From contig JAFGDQ010000065.1 of the NCBI GenBank assembly GCA_016932015.1, forward strand, positions 1 to 46,922: 46,922 nucleotides of DNA. The letters are read 5' to 3'. The position numbers and the translations under genes were made by a program. The notes beneath the pieces are model-generated. The model saw only the letters and a list, made by a program, of their open reading frames with translations, had not been told where the DNA came from and ran no database searches. Shown here piece after piece: positions 35,926-44,573 of the stretch; within the stretch, counting starts at the first letter, position 1; the number at the start of each line of letters is the position of its first letter. Source of the DNA: Spirochaetota bacterium (GTDB taxonomy: Bacteria > Spirochaetota > UBA4802 > JAFGDQ01).

Positions 35926-35967
35926 AAAAAAAACAAAAACGCTTATAAGCTGTTATCAGCTAAAAGC
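35926..35967 (-). terminator. Intrinsic terminator or attenuator in the leader of a radical SAM gene
   Basis: On the minus strand, a stem with AGCTG and CAGCT around ATAA, extended outward by GCTT and AAGC (35967-35941), is followed by an almost unbroken T run (35939-35926). The T run abuts the AAAGGAG ribosome binding site of the gene starting at 35913. Confidence 0.55.
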
Positions 35968-36070
35968 CTGTACTGATTTCTCTTTATTTTATTATTAAAA
36001 TAACACTCCTACCATAATAAAACAGCTAAAATTTCAAAGAATTAATAGCTATTATTACTATGAAAAAGCG

Positions 36071-36724
36071 TTATCTGTGAGTAGTCTGAATTTCTTCAAA
36101 ATCAATCAGTTCCATATTCAGAGAATAACCGAAAAATCCGTAAGCGATTAGTTCTGCTTTCTCCGGAATCCCCTCTTTATTTAATGACTGTATATTCACG
36201 GTGCGTATCTGATCATTACCGGAATCGTATTTTTTTATTTCAAAGCTTCCGTTATTAAATGCAATCTGATCAATAACTGTATTGTTTTCACAAAAATATC
36301 TGTTTACAAATCCATCATTATTCTGACCGGATTCATGCTCCCGGGAGCCCGGAACAAAATAGAAAAGCATAATATCATCAAATAATAATTCTGCGAAATT
36401 ATTATTTTCAAAATCAGGTAAACTGCGGTTAATAATAACCTTTTTTTCCCTGTAGCTGATATCAAATAATACCAGGCCTTCAACTGTCATTAAAACAGCA
36501 TCGATTGATCTTTTTTCAGGATCAGCAACAGTTACACCTATTGCAACCATTGATTCATTATTCGGCAGAGTTACCCTGATAGAATGACTGAGCCTGTATG
36601 CCTTTTTCAGAAAAGGAGTATTGTGTTCAGCATTATTTTGATTGTCCGGCTTCAGGACAGGGAGACTTTTGCAGTATAAAATCGTAAGACAAATTATAAA
36701 TAAAAAAGCTGGTATTTTTTTCAC
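36071..36724 (-). CDS. Lipoprotein resembling DUF3261 proteins of aryl-polyene clusters
   Basis: A 217-residue protein with a hydrophobic signal (MKKIPAFLFIICLTIL) and Cys18 in LYCKS. This is a poor lipobox because Tyr precedes Cys. The body is beta-rich: VAIGVTVADPEKRSIDAVLM, then GLVLFDISY, then FDDIMLFYFVPG. This follows the pattern of DUF3261 lipoproteins, which accompany the exporter and LolA-like protein in aryl-polyene loci. It overlaps the LolA-like gene by four bases. It probably receives or chaperones the lipid at the outer membrane. The match is by pattern, and the family call is moderate. Confidence 0.6.
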   Translation of the reverse strand: MKKIPAFLFIICLTILYCKSLPVLKPDNQNNAEHNTPFLKKAYRLSHSIRVTLPNNESMVAIGVTVADPEKRSIDAVLMTVEGLVLFDISYREKKVIINRSLPDFENNNFAELLFDDIMLFYFVPGSREHESGQNNDGFVNRYFCENNTVIDQIAFNNGSFEIKKYDSGNDQIRTVNIQSLNKEGIPEKAELIAYGFFGYSLNMELIDFEEIQTTHR

Positions 36725-37335
36725 TCTGCGTCCCTGTAATACTTGTCATCAATTTGCTGGTTATGGTTTATTCCGGAGAACTTCAGTATAGTATATGAAT
36801 CTTTATTTTCAGTTATCTTTACTGATTTGATAATGCCCTGCTTTCTTGATATCTCAAGTTCAATACTCTGTATAATACTTAAAAAGGATTTATCTTTCGG
36901 AGTAAGGACAATTTTATCATACCTGCCTGTATACAGGTCAGCTTTAAAATTCGGGTCATCATGAAATCTGCCGTTCAGCCATGAAGTTATTTCCTGCATT
37001 ACTATCCCCATCGCCTGCGCCTTTGACCTGGAATCTTCAACAAAGCCTTTCTCGCCGCTTATATAGCTTTTAACCCTGCCGTTATGCATTAAAAGAATAC
37101 TTTTAACCGGAGTAATATATTCCCATCTGAGAGAAGTCGGGGCAGTAAAGAAGAACCTGCCTTTGGAGATAAGCGGTTTATTAAGTATCTTAAGATGCTT
37201 TTCCTGAATGAAATCGGCTTTTACTGATTTGATATCTTTTGCAACATTTTTTATTTCATCCCAGTCATCTGCATATAAAGCTGCAGAAGTTATAACTGAA
37301 AAAATTACGAATAAGAGAGTAACTATTCTTTTCAT
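36721..37335 (-). CDS. LolA-like periplasmic lipid/lipoprotein carrier
   Basis: A 204-residue protein with a clear Sec signal peptide (1-22, cleavage after ALYA). The mature part has LolA-fold features: SVKADFIQEKHLKIL and the strand block GRFFFTAPTSLRWEY, then a hydrophobic concave sheet. LolA carries acylated cargo across the periplasm. LolA-like proteins in aryl-polyene loci are thought to carry the product after MMPL export. It is encoded 31 bases after FabG and overlaps the lipoprotein gene by four bases. The cell's general lolA should be elsewhere. Confidence 0.83.
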   Translation of the reverse strand: MKRIVTLLFVIFSVITSAALYADDWDEIKNVAKDIKSVKADFIQEKHLKILNKPLISKGRFFFTAPTSLRWEYITPVKSILLMHNGRVKSYISGEKGFVEDSRSKAQAMGIVMQEITSWLNGRFHDDPNFKADLYTGRYDKIVLTPKDKSFLSIIQSIELEISRKQGIIKSVKITENKDSYTILKFSGINHNQQIDDKYYRDAE

Positions 37336-37366
37336 TTTATTAAATTTCCGGATTTTTGTCAGTATG

Positions 37367-38095
37367 CTAAAACATACCGCCGTTAATTGATATAACCTGT
37401 CCGGTTATATATGAAGCGTCATCTGAGCAAAGAAAACGGACAAGTTTAGCTACCTCTTCCGGTTTTCCCAATCTGTTCATTGGAATCATCTGTTTAATTA
37501 TATCAACAGGTGCCTCGGTAATCATCTCTGTATCGATAAGGCCGGGTGCTACAACATTAACCCTGATACCGAGCCTTCCAACTTCAGAAGCAATTGATTT
37601 GCTTGCTCCGACAATCGCAGCTTTAACTGCTGAATAATTAGCCTGGCCTCTGTTTCCTGTTAAAGCTGAAACAGAAGACATTGAAATAATTGATCCTCTG
37701 TGTTTAGGAATCATTTTCTTTAAAATCGGCTTGGTAATATTATAAAAACCCTTTATTGATATATTAATTAAAGAATCCCAGTCTTCCTCTTTACTCATAA
37801 GAAACAACCCGTCCGCCGTAATTCCGGCATTGTTTACCAGTACTTCTATATTGCCGCATCTTGATATTATATCCTTAACGCATTCCTGAGTCTGCCTTGA
37901 ATCACCAACGTCAAATTTAATAATTTCCCCTGCCCCGTTATTTGATTCAATGAGTTCCAGAGTTTTCTTTGCAGCAGCATCATTTGACCTGTAATTTACA
38001 ATTACATAGTAGCCGTCTGCCGCGAGTTCAAGAGATATGGCGCGTCCGATTCCCCTGCTTCCGCCTGTAACAATTGCTGTTTTCTGATCTGTCAT
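37367..38095 (-). CDS. fabG: 3-oxoacyl-ACP reductase, FabG type
   Basis: A 242-residue short-chain dehydrogenase. The cofactor motif is TGGSRGIGR (10-18), the structural motif is NNAG (88-91), and the catalytic set is S141, Y154 and K158 in NYSAVKAA. It ends with ITGQVISINGG, as FabG does. It reduces the 3-keto group after each condensation and is the only ketoreductase in the locus, so it should serve the KS-CLF synthase. It lies 19 bases after the dehydratase gene and 31 before the LolA-like gene. Confidence 0.92.
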   Translation of the reverse strand: MTDQKTAIVTGGSRGIGRAISLELAADGYYVIVNYRSNDAAAKKTLELIESNNGAGEIIKFDVGDSRQTQECVKDIISRCGNIEVLVNNAGITADGLFLMSKEEDWDSLINISIKGFYNITKPILKKMIPKHRGSIISMSSVSALTGNRGQANYSAVKAAIVGASKSIASEVGRLGIRVNVVAPGLIDTEMITEAPVDIIKQMIPMNRLGKPEEVAKLVRFLCSDDASYITGQVISINGGMF

Positions 38096-38114
38096 CTATA
38101 ATACCTTTTAATAT

Positions 38115-38534
38115 TTATTCTTCCGTACTAAGTACCTGTATTTCAATCCTTGCAAGAGTTTCTTCTCCTGAATAGACAACCCCGGTAAATACACCATAAG
38201 CTTTAAGATCATACATAAGATTCACTCTGCACTCAAGCCGTGTTCCAAGGGGAATACTGTCTTTATAGAATTCAGCATCCTTAATACCAACAAGATATCC
38301 GTAAACTCCTTCGCCGGTCTCTTTCATTCGCTTGTTTCCAACAACAATGCCTGTAGTCTGGGCAACAATTTCAATCAAAATTATCGGATTAACCATACCG
38401 TCGGTCAAAAGAGGCCATTTATCATTAACGACAGAAAGTGTTATTACTTTCTGATCATCTATTTCAAGTACCTCTTCAACAAGCTTCATCCTTTTACGAT
38501 GAGGAATTACTTTTTCAATATCGAAATCAATCAT
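38115..38534 (-). CDS. Hotdog dehydratase, ApeP/FabA-FabZ-like
   Basis: A 139-residue hotdog protein. The opening IPHRKRMKLVEEV (H12) and the central E55-IVAQ match the 'PHR...ExxAQ' pattern of ApeP-type dehydratase subunits rather than the GHFP motif of FabZ. In aryl-polyene systems an ApeP-like and an ApeI-like protein cooperate, and the ApeI-like partner here is encoded at 17421. It is the first gene of its unit, and on the minus strand a promoter candidate (TTGACT at 38656-38651, TATTTT at 38632-38627) lies about 90 bases upstream. Whether it is catalytic or a structural partner is unclear. Confidence 0.78.
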   Translation of the reverse strand: MIDFDIEKVIPHRKRMKLVEEVLEIDDQKVITLSVVNDKWPLLTDGMVNPIILIEIVAQTTGIVVGNKRMKETGEGVYGYLVGIKDAEFYKDSIPLGTRLECRVNLMYDLKAYGVFTGVVYSGEETLARIEIQVLSTEE

Positions 38535-38626
38535 AATAATCTTAATATATCTGTCATCCGGTAAATAATAACGTATAACTTCGGGCTTCCTGTTTTTACC
38601 TGAAATAATAATTCGTTTGTGAAAAT

Positions 38627-38656
38627 CAAATAAAATTGTTCAAATCTGTAAGTCAA
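38627..38656 (-). promoter_or_regulatory. Promoter candidate for the dehydratase-FabG-LolA unit
   Basis: On the minus strand, TTGACT (38656-38651) is followed after 18 bases by TATTTT (38632-38627). The -10 match is moderate. Confidence 0.35.
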
Positions 38657-38937
38657 GTTAAAAATAACTGCTTGTTATTGAGAAAATCAGGAGTTAACCT
38701 GTCTATAAAAAATATGAGACATAATGAAATTTTTATTGATTTTATTTTATAATCGCTGTTTAAATACAATATCAATTATAATTTTATATCTGATGTTCAG
38801 CGGATAAATATAATAAAATTAGTATTTCAATTTATACTATAGAATTTTGCGAATAGAATCGTACATGAAATATTTTCTATAGCATATCACTTGAGCTGAG
38901 ATCAATATATTTTAATTATTCTGTTACATGCTATAAA

Positions 38938-38966
38938 TTGACATTATTCAAACAATTTTATATAAT
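38938..38966 (+). promoter_or_regulatory. Perfect-consensus sigma-70 promoter
   Basis: TTGACA (38938-38943), a 17-base spacer and TATAAT (38961-38966) match the consensus at every position. It predicts a leader of about 95 bases for the receiver-domain gene at 39069. Confidence 0.7.
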
Positions 38967-39068
38967 TGATAGATATTGATTAACAGTTTTAGAATCCGGT
39001 TTTGGATCAGGAAAATAATAGCAAAAACTATATTGAGTATTTAAAATTTTAACAGGGAAATTGACATT

Positions 39069-39536
39069 ATGGAAAACATACTGATTGTTGATGATGAAAA
39101 AAATATAGTAACAATTATTTCAAAGATGCTTGAGAAATGGGGATACAATCCGGTTCAGGCTACTTCCGGCGATGAGGCACTTGAAAAAATTAAGACCATT
39201 CCTGTTGATATGGTGATTACAGATCTTATGATGCCGAAAATGGACGGCATAACTTTAACAGGAAAGATAATGGAAACCAATAGTAATATGATAGTAATCG
39301 TACTGACCGGCTTTCCATCTATTGATACTGCTGTGCAGGCAATCAAGGCAGGTGCATATGATTATATGTCAAAACCCGTACAGTCGGAAGAGTTAAAAAT
39401 TAAAATCGATCGTTGTCTTGAAAGAAAACGCCTGATAAAATCCAGGTCATTTCTTAAAGGACTTAACTGGGCACTAATTTTTACTATACCATTCTGGCTT
39501 ATACTTGGAATAATTCTCGCAAAAATTCTCAGATAG
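39069..39536 (+). CDS. Receiver-domain protein with C-terminal membrane anchor
   Basis: A 155-residue protein. Residues 1-120 are a complete response-regulator receiver: acidic pocket D8, D9, phosphorylation site D52 in ITDLMMPKMDG, T80 and K102. No DNA-binding or enzymatic output follows. Instead a basic linker (ERKRLIKSRSFLKG) leads to a single hydrophobic segment (about 133-152, ALIFTIPFWLILGIILAKIL). It should be attached to the inner face of the membrane and could act as a phosphate sink or tether a partner. No histidine kinase is in the window. A perfect promoter precedes it, so it is probably well expressed. Its 3' end overlaps the hydrolase gene by eight bases, tail to tail. Confidence 0.85.
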   Translation: MENILIVDDEKNIVTIISKMLEKWGYNPVQATSGDEALEKIKTIPVDMVITDLMMPKMDGITLTGKIMETNSNMIVIVLTGFPSIDTAVQAIKAGAYDYMSKPVQSEELKIKIDRCLERKRLIKSRSFLKGLNWALIFTIPFWLILGIILAKILR

Positions 39537-40320
39537 TATTATTGATTTCTTTCACAAATGCAGCTATAGACTGCAGTACTTTTTTCTGCTGATCTTTATG
39601 TGGAGAATGACCGCACTTATCAAGTACAAGAGTTTTTACAACACCACTGCTCTTTAATTCAATAGACTGCATGTGTTTTAATGTGCCATATTCATCGTCA
39701 GCTCCCTGAATTACAAATGCCGGAACTTTAATATCCGGAAGATATTCTTCAATATTCCACTTTTTAAAATCAGGGTCAAGCCATGCTCTGTTCCAGCCGT
39801 AAAAAGCGCACTCTGTATTGATCCCGTGATATTTTTCAAGCCGCTTTTTCAGATCCCCATTCTCATACCAGTCCTTTGCCTCTCGAATATGACTGACTGT
39901 TTTCTTTTCACAAAATGTATGAGGAGCTTCAAGAATAATTCCTTTCAGATTTACTGCAGGCGTCCCTCCTGCAAAGATCAATGAGATGGACGCACCGTCT
40001 GAATGTCCAATCAGCATATATTCTTTAATTCCTGCTGCGGAGATTAGAGCCGGCAGAACATTAAGACCTTCATGATGCATAAAACTAAGCGGTAAAGGTA
40101 ATGTGCAGCTGTCCGACCTGCCGTAGCCCTGCCTGCTGTATACAAGAGCGGCACATCCGGCTGCTTCAGCCGCCTTTTCCGGAAAATCATGCCACATTTC
40201 TACGCATCCTAATCCTTCATGCAAAAAAATCAAAGTTGCCGCTTCTTCAGGCGGTGGCCCATACCGGACTGTTTCAAGATTTATGCCGTTGACATTAAGC
40301 ATTCGTAAATTAGTTTTCAT
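39529..40320 (-). CDS. Alpha/beta-fold hydrolase
   Basis: A 263-residue cytosolic hydrolase. Motifs are LIFLHEGLG (oxyanion region), the nucleophile elbow GHSDGA, a C-terminal acid region (IQGADDEYG) and the catalytic histidine in DKCGHSPHKD. This gives a full Ser-Asp-His triad. I chose the ATG at 40320. An in-frame TTG at 40326 adds two residues only. HEGLG in place of HGxxG is a known variant. Substrate could be an ester, a thioester or a ring-cleavage product. It converges on the receiver-domain gene with an eight-base overlap of coding ends. Confidence 0.82.
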   Translation of the reverse strand: MKTNLRMLNVNGINLETVRYGPPPEEAATLIFLHEGLGCVEMWHDFPEKAAEAAGCAALVYSRQGYGRSDSCTLPLPLSFMHHEGLNVLPALISAAGIKEYMLIGHSDGASISLIFAGGTPAVNLKGIILEAPHTFCEKKTVSHIREAKDWYENGDLKKRLEKYHGINTECAFYGWNRAWLDPDFKKWNIEEYLPDIKVPAFVIQGADDEYGTLKHMQSIELKSSGVVKTLVLDKCGHSPHKDQQKKVLQSIAAFVKEINNTI

Positions 40321-40703
40321 ACTCAATTAAATCCTAAATAATACTAAAAATATTCTTAGAAGTCCACCCCGCCCGACAGAACGCTGACAAATAAGGGAGA
40401 AACTATATAAAGCATTTAAAATGTATGTTTAAATTTAGTTTCTTAAAAGAAGATGATAAATGATAAAAATACAAAATTAATGGTTAAATACAGTCAAATA
40501 GTTTTCAGACATATACTTATATTTTGAAAAAATATAAGTTATTTTTTAAAATGGTAAATATAAAATTATCGGCATTTCGAAGAATTTTATACTAATTCAT
40601 CAATAAACCCATTAAAAAAACAGTATTTCATTTAAATATATCTTGATTTAAAATTTAATTCTGCTTAATCTGTCCATGATTGCCCTCAGCTACTTATAAA
40701 TAA
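40321..40703. other. AT-rich intergenic region without visible genes
   Basis: Between the hydrolase start and the OFA-transporter promoter I see no ORF, structured RNA or strong repeat. One short GC-rich patch near 40363-40386 stands out from the AT-rich background, with no evident function. Confidence 0.5.
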
Positions 40704-40732
40704 TTTACATTTTTATTTTTTTGCTTTATAAT
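40704..40732 (+). promoter_or_regulatory. Sigma-70 promoter of the OFA transporter
   Basis: TTTACA (40704-40709), a 17-base spacer and a perfect TATAAT (40727-40732). The predicted leader is only about 20 bases and includes GGGAG at 40749-40753 before the ATG at 40760. Confidence 0.65.
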
Positions 40733-40759
40733 ATCACAAAATATTTTTGGGAGAAAAAT

Positions 40760-42010
40760 ATGTCTGAAACAGTTAAGAATAAAGGCTGGATTGTAACATT
40801 TGCAGGAACAGGCATCAATCTGGCCTTGGGGATACTCTATACGTGGAGTATTTTTAAGGGTGCCATAGAAAAATCAATTAAAGCAGGAGGAGACGGAGCA
40901 TTTAACTGGGATCTCGTAAAGCTGAATGACCCGTATTCAGTATGCTGCCTGGTGTTTGCTTTTTCAATGATACTTGCAGGAAGAGTTCAGGATAAATTTG
41001 GACCTCGCATCACTGCGTTTATTGGCGGTATTCTCGTCGGAATAGGGTTTTTATGGACTTCACAGACAACAGCTTATGTAAGCTGGATTTTAGGATTCGG
41101 CGTACTTGTCGGTGCGGGAATCGGATTCGGATATTCATCTGCAACACCTCCTGCATTGAAATGGTTTCCAGCCGCTAAAACCGGACTTATTTCAGGCCTT
41201 GTTGTCTCAGGGTTCGGTTTGGCGTCAGTTTATATTGCTCCTCTTTCAAAATTATTCCTGGGTGCGTTCGGAATTAACACATCAATGATGATATTCGGAA
41301 TCGCGTTTATTATTATTGTATGCGGACTTTCAACCCTGCTTGTTAATCCGCATGATGGTTTTGTTCCGGGAGGCGCAACTGCAGCATCAAACAATAACGC
41401 AGCTTCAAAACCGAACGAATTTTCACCTAAAACTATGATGAAAACCGGAACATTCTGGCTCATATGGCTTATATACTTTATTGGCGCAGGTGCCGGACTT
41501 ATGGTAATCGGCAGTGTTGCAGGTATGGCAAAGGCCAGTTTAGGTGAACTGGCATTCATAGCTGTTGCAATCATGGCAATTGGCAACGCAGGCGGACGAA
41601 TTGTAGCAGGTGTTTCTTCCGATAAATTCGGCCGTAAAGCAACATTAATCACACTGCTGCTTTTTCAGGCTGTTTTAATGTTAGTTGCTATTCCATTAGT
41701 AAGTTCATCATCTACCAGTGCAGTGTTAATCGTACTGCTGGCAACATTTATAGGATTCAATTACGGTTCCAATCTGTCTCTTTTCCCGTCAATTACAAAA
41801 GACTACTGGGGATTAAAATCTTTCGGTATGAACTACGGTATTGTTTTTACGGCATGGGGAGTAGGCGGTTTTGTCATGAGCAGAATTTCTCAAATGCTTA
41901 AAACTTCAACCGGATCATTTACGTCTTCATTTGTTATTGCTGCTATACTGCTTGTAATAGGAGCTTTACTGACAGCAATCGCAATCAAATCTCCGGCAAA
42001 GTCAGCTTAA
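40760..42010 (+). CDS. OFA-family (oxalate/formate antiporter-like) MFS transporter
   Basis: A 416-residue major-facilitator protein with about 12 membrane segments. The N-terminal block GWIVTFAGTGINLALGILYTW and the loop GRVQDKFGPR (the MFS motif between helices 2 and 3) match the OFA family, and GRIVAGVSSDKFGRK is the equivalent in the second half. I chose the ATG at 40760 because GGGAG lies six bases upstream and the promoter overlaps the longer TTG-started frame. OFA transporters exchange small carboxylates such as oxalate and formate. This substrate is not determined. It has its own promoter and a strong terminator. Confidence 0.86.
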   Translation: MSETVKNKGWIVTFAGTGINLALGILYTWSIFKGAIEKSIKAGGDGAFNWDLVKLNDPYSVCCLVFAFSMILAGRVQDKFGPRITAFIGGILVGIGFLWTSQTTAYVSWILGFGVLVGAGIGFGYSSATPPALKWFPAAKTGLISGLVVSGFGLASVYIAPLSKLFLGAFGINTSMMIFGIAFIIIVCGLSTLLVNPHDGFVPGGATAASNNNAASKPNEFSPKTMMKTGTFWLIWLIYFIGAGAGLMVIGSVAGMAKASLGELAFIAVAIMAIGNAGGRIVAGVSSDKFGRKATLITLLLFQAVLMLVAIPLVSSSSTSAVLIVLLATFIGFNYGSNLSLFPSITKDYWGLKSFGMNYGIVFTAWGVGGFVMSRISQMLKTSTGSFTSSFVIAAILLVIGALLTAIAIKSPAKSA

Positions 42011-42049
42011 TTGCCGAAATAGTTAAAAGAATAAAATAAGTAGCATAAA

Positions 42050-42086
42050 ATTAAAATGCTCAGCTTTACAGGCTGAGCATTTTAAT
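42050..42086. terminator. Bidirectional intrinsic terminator
   Basis: A perfect 15-base-pair stem: ATTAAAATGCTCAGC (42050-42064) with GCTGAGCATTTTAAT (42072-42086), seven-base loop. The T/A-rich arms give U runs in both directions, so it ends both the OFA gene and the liv operon. Confidence 0.85.
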
Positions 42087-42123
42087 ATATAATTATTCAG
42101 ATATCAGATATATTTGATTAAAA

Positions 42124-42846
42124 TTATGCACCAAGATAAGACTGTTTTATCAGCTCGTTTTCCATAAGTTCTGTCCCTTTACCGGAAATTACAACTTTAC
42201 CTGTTTCAAGAACATATCCGAAATCCGCAATACACAATGATTCTGCAGCATTCTGTTCAACCAGCAAAATTGAGGTTCCGTTTTGTTTTATTTTAACTAA
42301 AGCGTCCATAATGTTTTCCAGTATAACCGGAGCAAGTCCTAAAGAAGGCTCATCAAGCATTAAGAGTTCCGGCCCTGACATCATCGCTCGTCCAATAGCA
42401 AGCATTTGCTGTTCTCCTCCTGAAAGAGTTCCTGCCAGCTGTTTTCGTCTTTCTTTCAATTTTGGAAATAACTCAAACACCTGTTCTCTCAGGTTTTGAA
42501 TTTTCTTTTTATTTCTTCTGATTACATAGGCACCAAGTTCAAGATTCTTATATAGCGGCATTTCCGGAAAAAGCAATCTTCCTTCCGGACAGTGTGAAAT
42601 ACCCAATTTGACAATCGCGTCCGGAAGCAGTGAATTAATTTTTTTATCATTAAACTGAATACTTCCCTCAGCCGCCCTTATGAGTCCTGAAATAGTTTTC
42701 AATAAAGTACTTTTCCCGGCCCCGTTAGCTCCAAGAATAGTAACTATCTCACCTGATTTGATTTCAAGTGAAACACCGCTTAATGCCTCGAATGCTCCGT
42801 GTAATACATGTATATTTTCTATTTTAAAAAACACATCTTTCTCCAA
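42124..42846 (-). CDS. livF: Branched-chain amino acid type ABC transporter ATPase LivF
   Basis: A 240-residue ATPase with Walker A GANGAGKST (39-47), signature LSGGEQQML and Walker B LLMLDEPSLGLAP. The short form and the SLGLAP ending of Walker B identify LivF rather than LivG. It pairs with LivG to energise uptake through LivH and LivM. It overlaps livG by 23 bases and is the last gene of the operon before the bidirectional terminator. Confidence 0.93.
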   Translation of the reverse strand: MEKDVFFKIENIHVLHGAFEALSGVSLEIKSGEIVTILGANGAGKSTLLKTISGLIRAAEGSIQFNDKKINSLLPDAIVKLGISHCPEGRLLFPEMPLYKNLELGAYVIRRNKKKIQNLREQVFELFPKLKERRKQLAGTLSGGEQQMLAIGRAMMSGPELLMLDEPSLGLAPVILENIMDALVKIKQNGTSILLVEQNAAESLCIADFGYVLETGKVVISGKGTELMENELIKQSYLGA

Positions 42847-43591
42847 GATAAGCTTTTATAACTTCTTCATTATTTGCCACAGCATCAGGGGTTCCTTCAG
42901 CTATATTTTTCCCGTAACTTAATACGATAATTCTATCGGAAATACTCATGACCATTCTCATTTTATGTTCAATAAGACAAATAGTTATGTTTAATTGTCT
43001 TATTTTATCAACCAGATCAATTAATCCGCTTATCTCCTCCATATTGACGCCGCCTGTAGGCTCATCAAGAAGAAGCAGTTCCGGTTCAGTTGAAAGTGCA
43101 AGTCCGATAGAAAGTCTTTTTTGAGCCTCTTCTGTTAAGCCGGCAGCACTTTTATCCCTCTTGTCTTCAAGGCCGACAAATGAAAGTATTTCTTCTGCTT
43201 TGTCCTGTATCTTTTTTCTTTCCCGATTAGCTGACGGAAAACCTATTATTGAACTGCATAAGCCGGATTTGGCATGAAGAGCCTGCCCGATTACAAGATT
43301 TTCAAGAACTGTAGTCTGAGAATAAATACTTGTCATCTGAAAAGTACGGCTAATCCCGCTTCGTGTAACCTGATGCGGTTTGGATCTTGTAATATCCTTT
43401 TCTTTGAAAATGATCTTTCCGGAAGTAGGTTTATAAAATCCTGTCATCAGATTAAAAAGAGTTGTTTTACCGGCACCGTTAGGCCCGATAATGGACAGAA
43501 GTTCACCCTGCTTTACTGAAAAATTTAAATCATCGACAGCAGAAAGGCCGCCAAACCGTTTTGTCAATCCGCTAATTTCAAGAAGGGCCAT
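42824..43591 (-). CDS. livG: Branched-chain amino acid type ABC transporter ATPase LivG
   Basis: A 255-residue ATPase with Walker [10 protein letters not shown] (36-44), [18 protein letters not shown] after it (the LivG-type Q-loop region) and Walker [13 protein letters not shown]. The signature is [12 protein letters not shown] in place of LSxGxQ. This degenerate form is frequent in LivG proteins. It starts one base after the livM stop and overlaps livF by 23 bases, so the operon is translationally compact. Confidence 0.92.
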   Translation of the reverse strand: MALLEISGLTKRFGGLSAVDDLNFSVKQGELLSIIGPNGAGKTTLFNLMTGFYKPTSGKIIFKEKDITRSKPHQVTRSGISRTFQMTSIYSQTTVLENLVIGQALHAKSGLCSSIIGFPSANRERKKIQDKAEEILSFVGLEDKRDKSAAGLTEEAQKRLSIGLALSTEPELLLLDEPTGGVNMEEISGLIDLVDKIRQLNITICLIEHKMRMVMSISDRIIVLSYGKNIAEGTPDAVANNEEVIKAYLGERCVF

Positions 43592-43592
43592 A

Positions 43593-44573
43593 TTAACCGA
43601 TCCTTTTCTTTGAAAACTTTTCTTTTAATGAAAGAATTCCGCCGGAAACACCTGACGGGAGAAACAGTAAAAACAGCATTAAAATAATACCGTTTATAAG
43701 AGTGTTGAGAGATGGAACAATTTGTAAAATTTCAGGCAAAGCCATTAAAATAAAAGTGCCGATAAAGGGGCCTGCCATTGTCCCTGCTCCTCCGACAATT
43801 AAATAAGCAACAACATCCATGCCTTTTGCGAAATATGCAATTTCCGGGCTTATGACAATGTTGTATGAACTGTACAAAACTCCTGCAATACCCGCAATAA
43901 CGGCACTGATAGTAAAACTCATTATTTTTCTGCCCATAGTATTAATACCAAGCGACTCTGTCAGATTTTCATTGTAGGATATTGCAATGAATGTTTTTCC
44001 AATAAGAGATTTAACCAGCCTTGAAAAAAGAAGCATTATTATAATCAGAAAAAACAAAATAAAATAATACATCGGTAACAGAGATTCGAAACTCAGTTCT
44101 CCCCATGGCAACGGAACAGGATTGGGCCTGGGGATACCTGCCAGACCGTTTGCTCCTCCGGTAAGCTCAATCCATGCAACAAAAACAACACCGATAATTA
44201 CAGAAAAGCCCAAGGTTACCAGAATAAAGTAAGGCCCCCGTAATTTAAGGGCCGGAATTCCTATGAGAAATCCGAAAATTCCTGTTATGACTATTGCAAG
44301 AAAAAAAGCCGGCCAGAAACCCAAACCAACCTTCACGGTCAGAAGTCCGAATGCGTATGCGCCAATACCGAAAAATGCAGCCTGTCCTAAAGACAATTGT
44401 CCTGTATATCCGTAAATAAGATTTACACTAAAGCACAGGATAGTCCAGATACAGATAAGAATCAGCATACTTGTCAGATATCCTCCAACCATTGGAGGAA
44501 TAACAACGGCCAGAACCAGAAGCAGTAACCAGATTCCTGTTTTACTTAAAATAATATTTTTCAGGGTCTCCAT
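43593..44573 (-). CDS. livM: Branched-chain amino acid type ABC transporter permease LivM
   Basis: A 326-residue membrane protein with about ten hydrophobic segments. The family hallmark is [24 protein letters not shown], split here as NLIYGYTG and LSLGQAAF, with [12 protein letters not shown] near the C-terminus. It forms the channel with LivH. It overlaps livH by 13 bases. Confidence 0.92.
   Translation of the reverse strand: METLKNIILSKTGIWLLLLVLAVVIPPMVGGYLTSMLILICIWTILCFSVNLIYGYTGQLSLGQAAFFGIGAYAFGLLTVKVGLGFWPAFFLAIVITGIFGFLIGIPALKLRGPYFILVTLGFSVIIGVVFVAWIELTGGANGLAGIPRPNPVPLPWGELSFESLLPMYYFILFFLIIIMLLFSRLVKSLIGKTFIAISYNENLTESLGINTMGRKIMSFTISAVIAGIAGVLYSSYNIVISPEIAYFAKGMDVVAYLIVGGAGTMAGPFIGTFILMALPEILQIVPSLNTLINGIILMLFLLFLPSGVSGGILSLKEKFSKKRIG

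Larger units (their letters stand above)
38535..39068. other. AT-rich divergent intergenic region
   Basis: A 534-base gap between divergent genes. It holds the dehydratase promoter candidate at its left end and a consensus promoter for the receiver-domain gene at 38938-38966. I see no coding region, tRNA or clear structured RNA between them. Confidence 0.6.

Noticed and set aside
35410..35976. 188-residue reading frame on the plus strand opposite a radical SAM gene
   Set aside because: It lies wholly over the coding strand of a gene with intact catalytic motifs and has no recognisable domain; it is a shadow frame.
35914..36070. Cobalamin riboswitch before a cobalamin-type radical SAM gene
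   Set aside because: The leader is too short and I find no B12-box-like sequence; only a simple hairpin and T run are visible.
41230..41652. 140-residue reading frame opposite the OFA transporter
   Set aside because: Proline- and alanine-rich composition arises from the reverse complement of membrane helices; no start signal or family.
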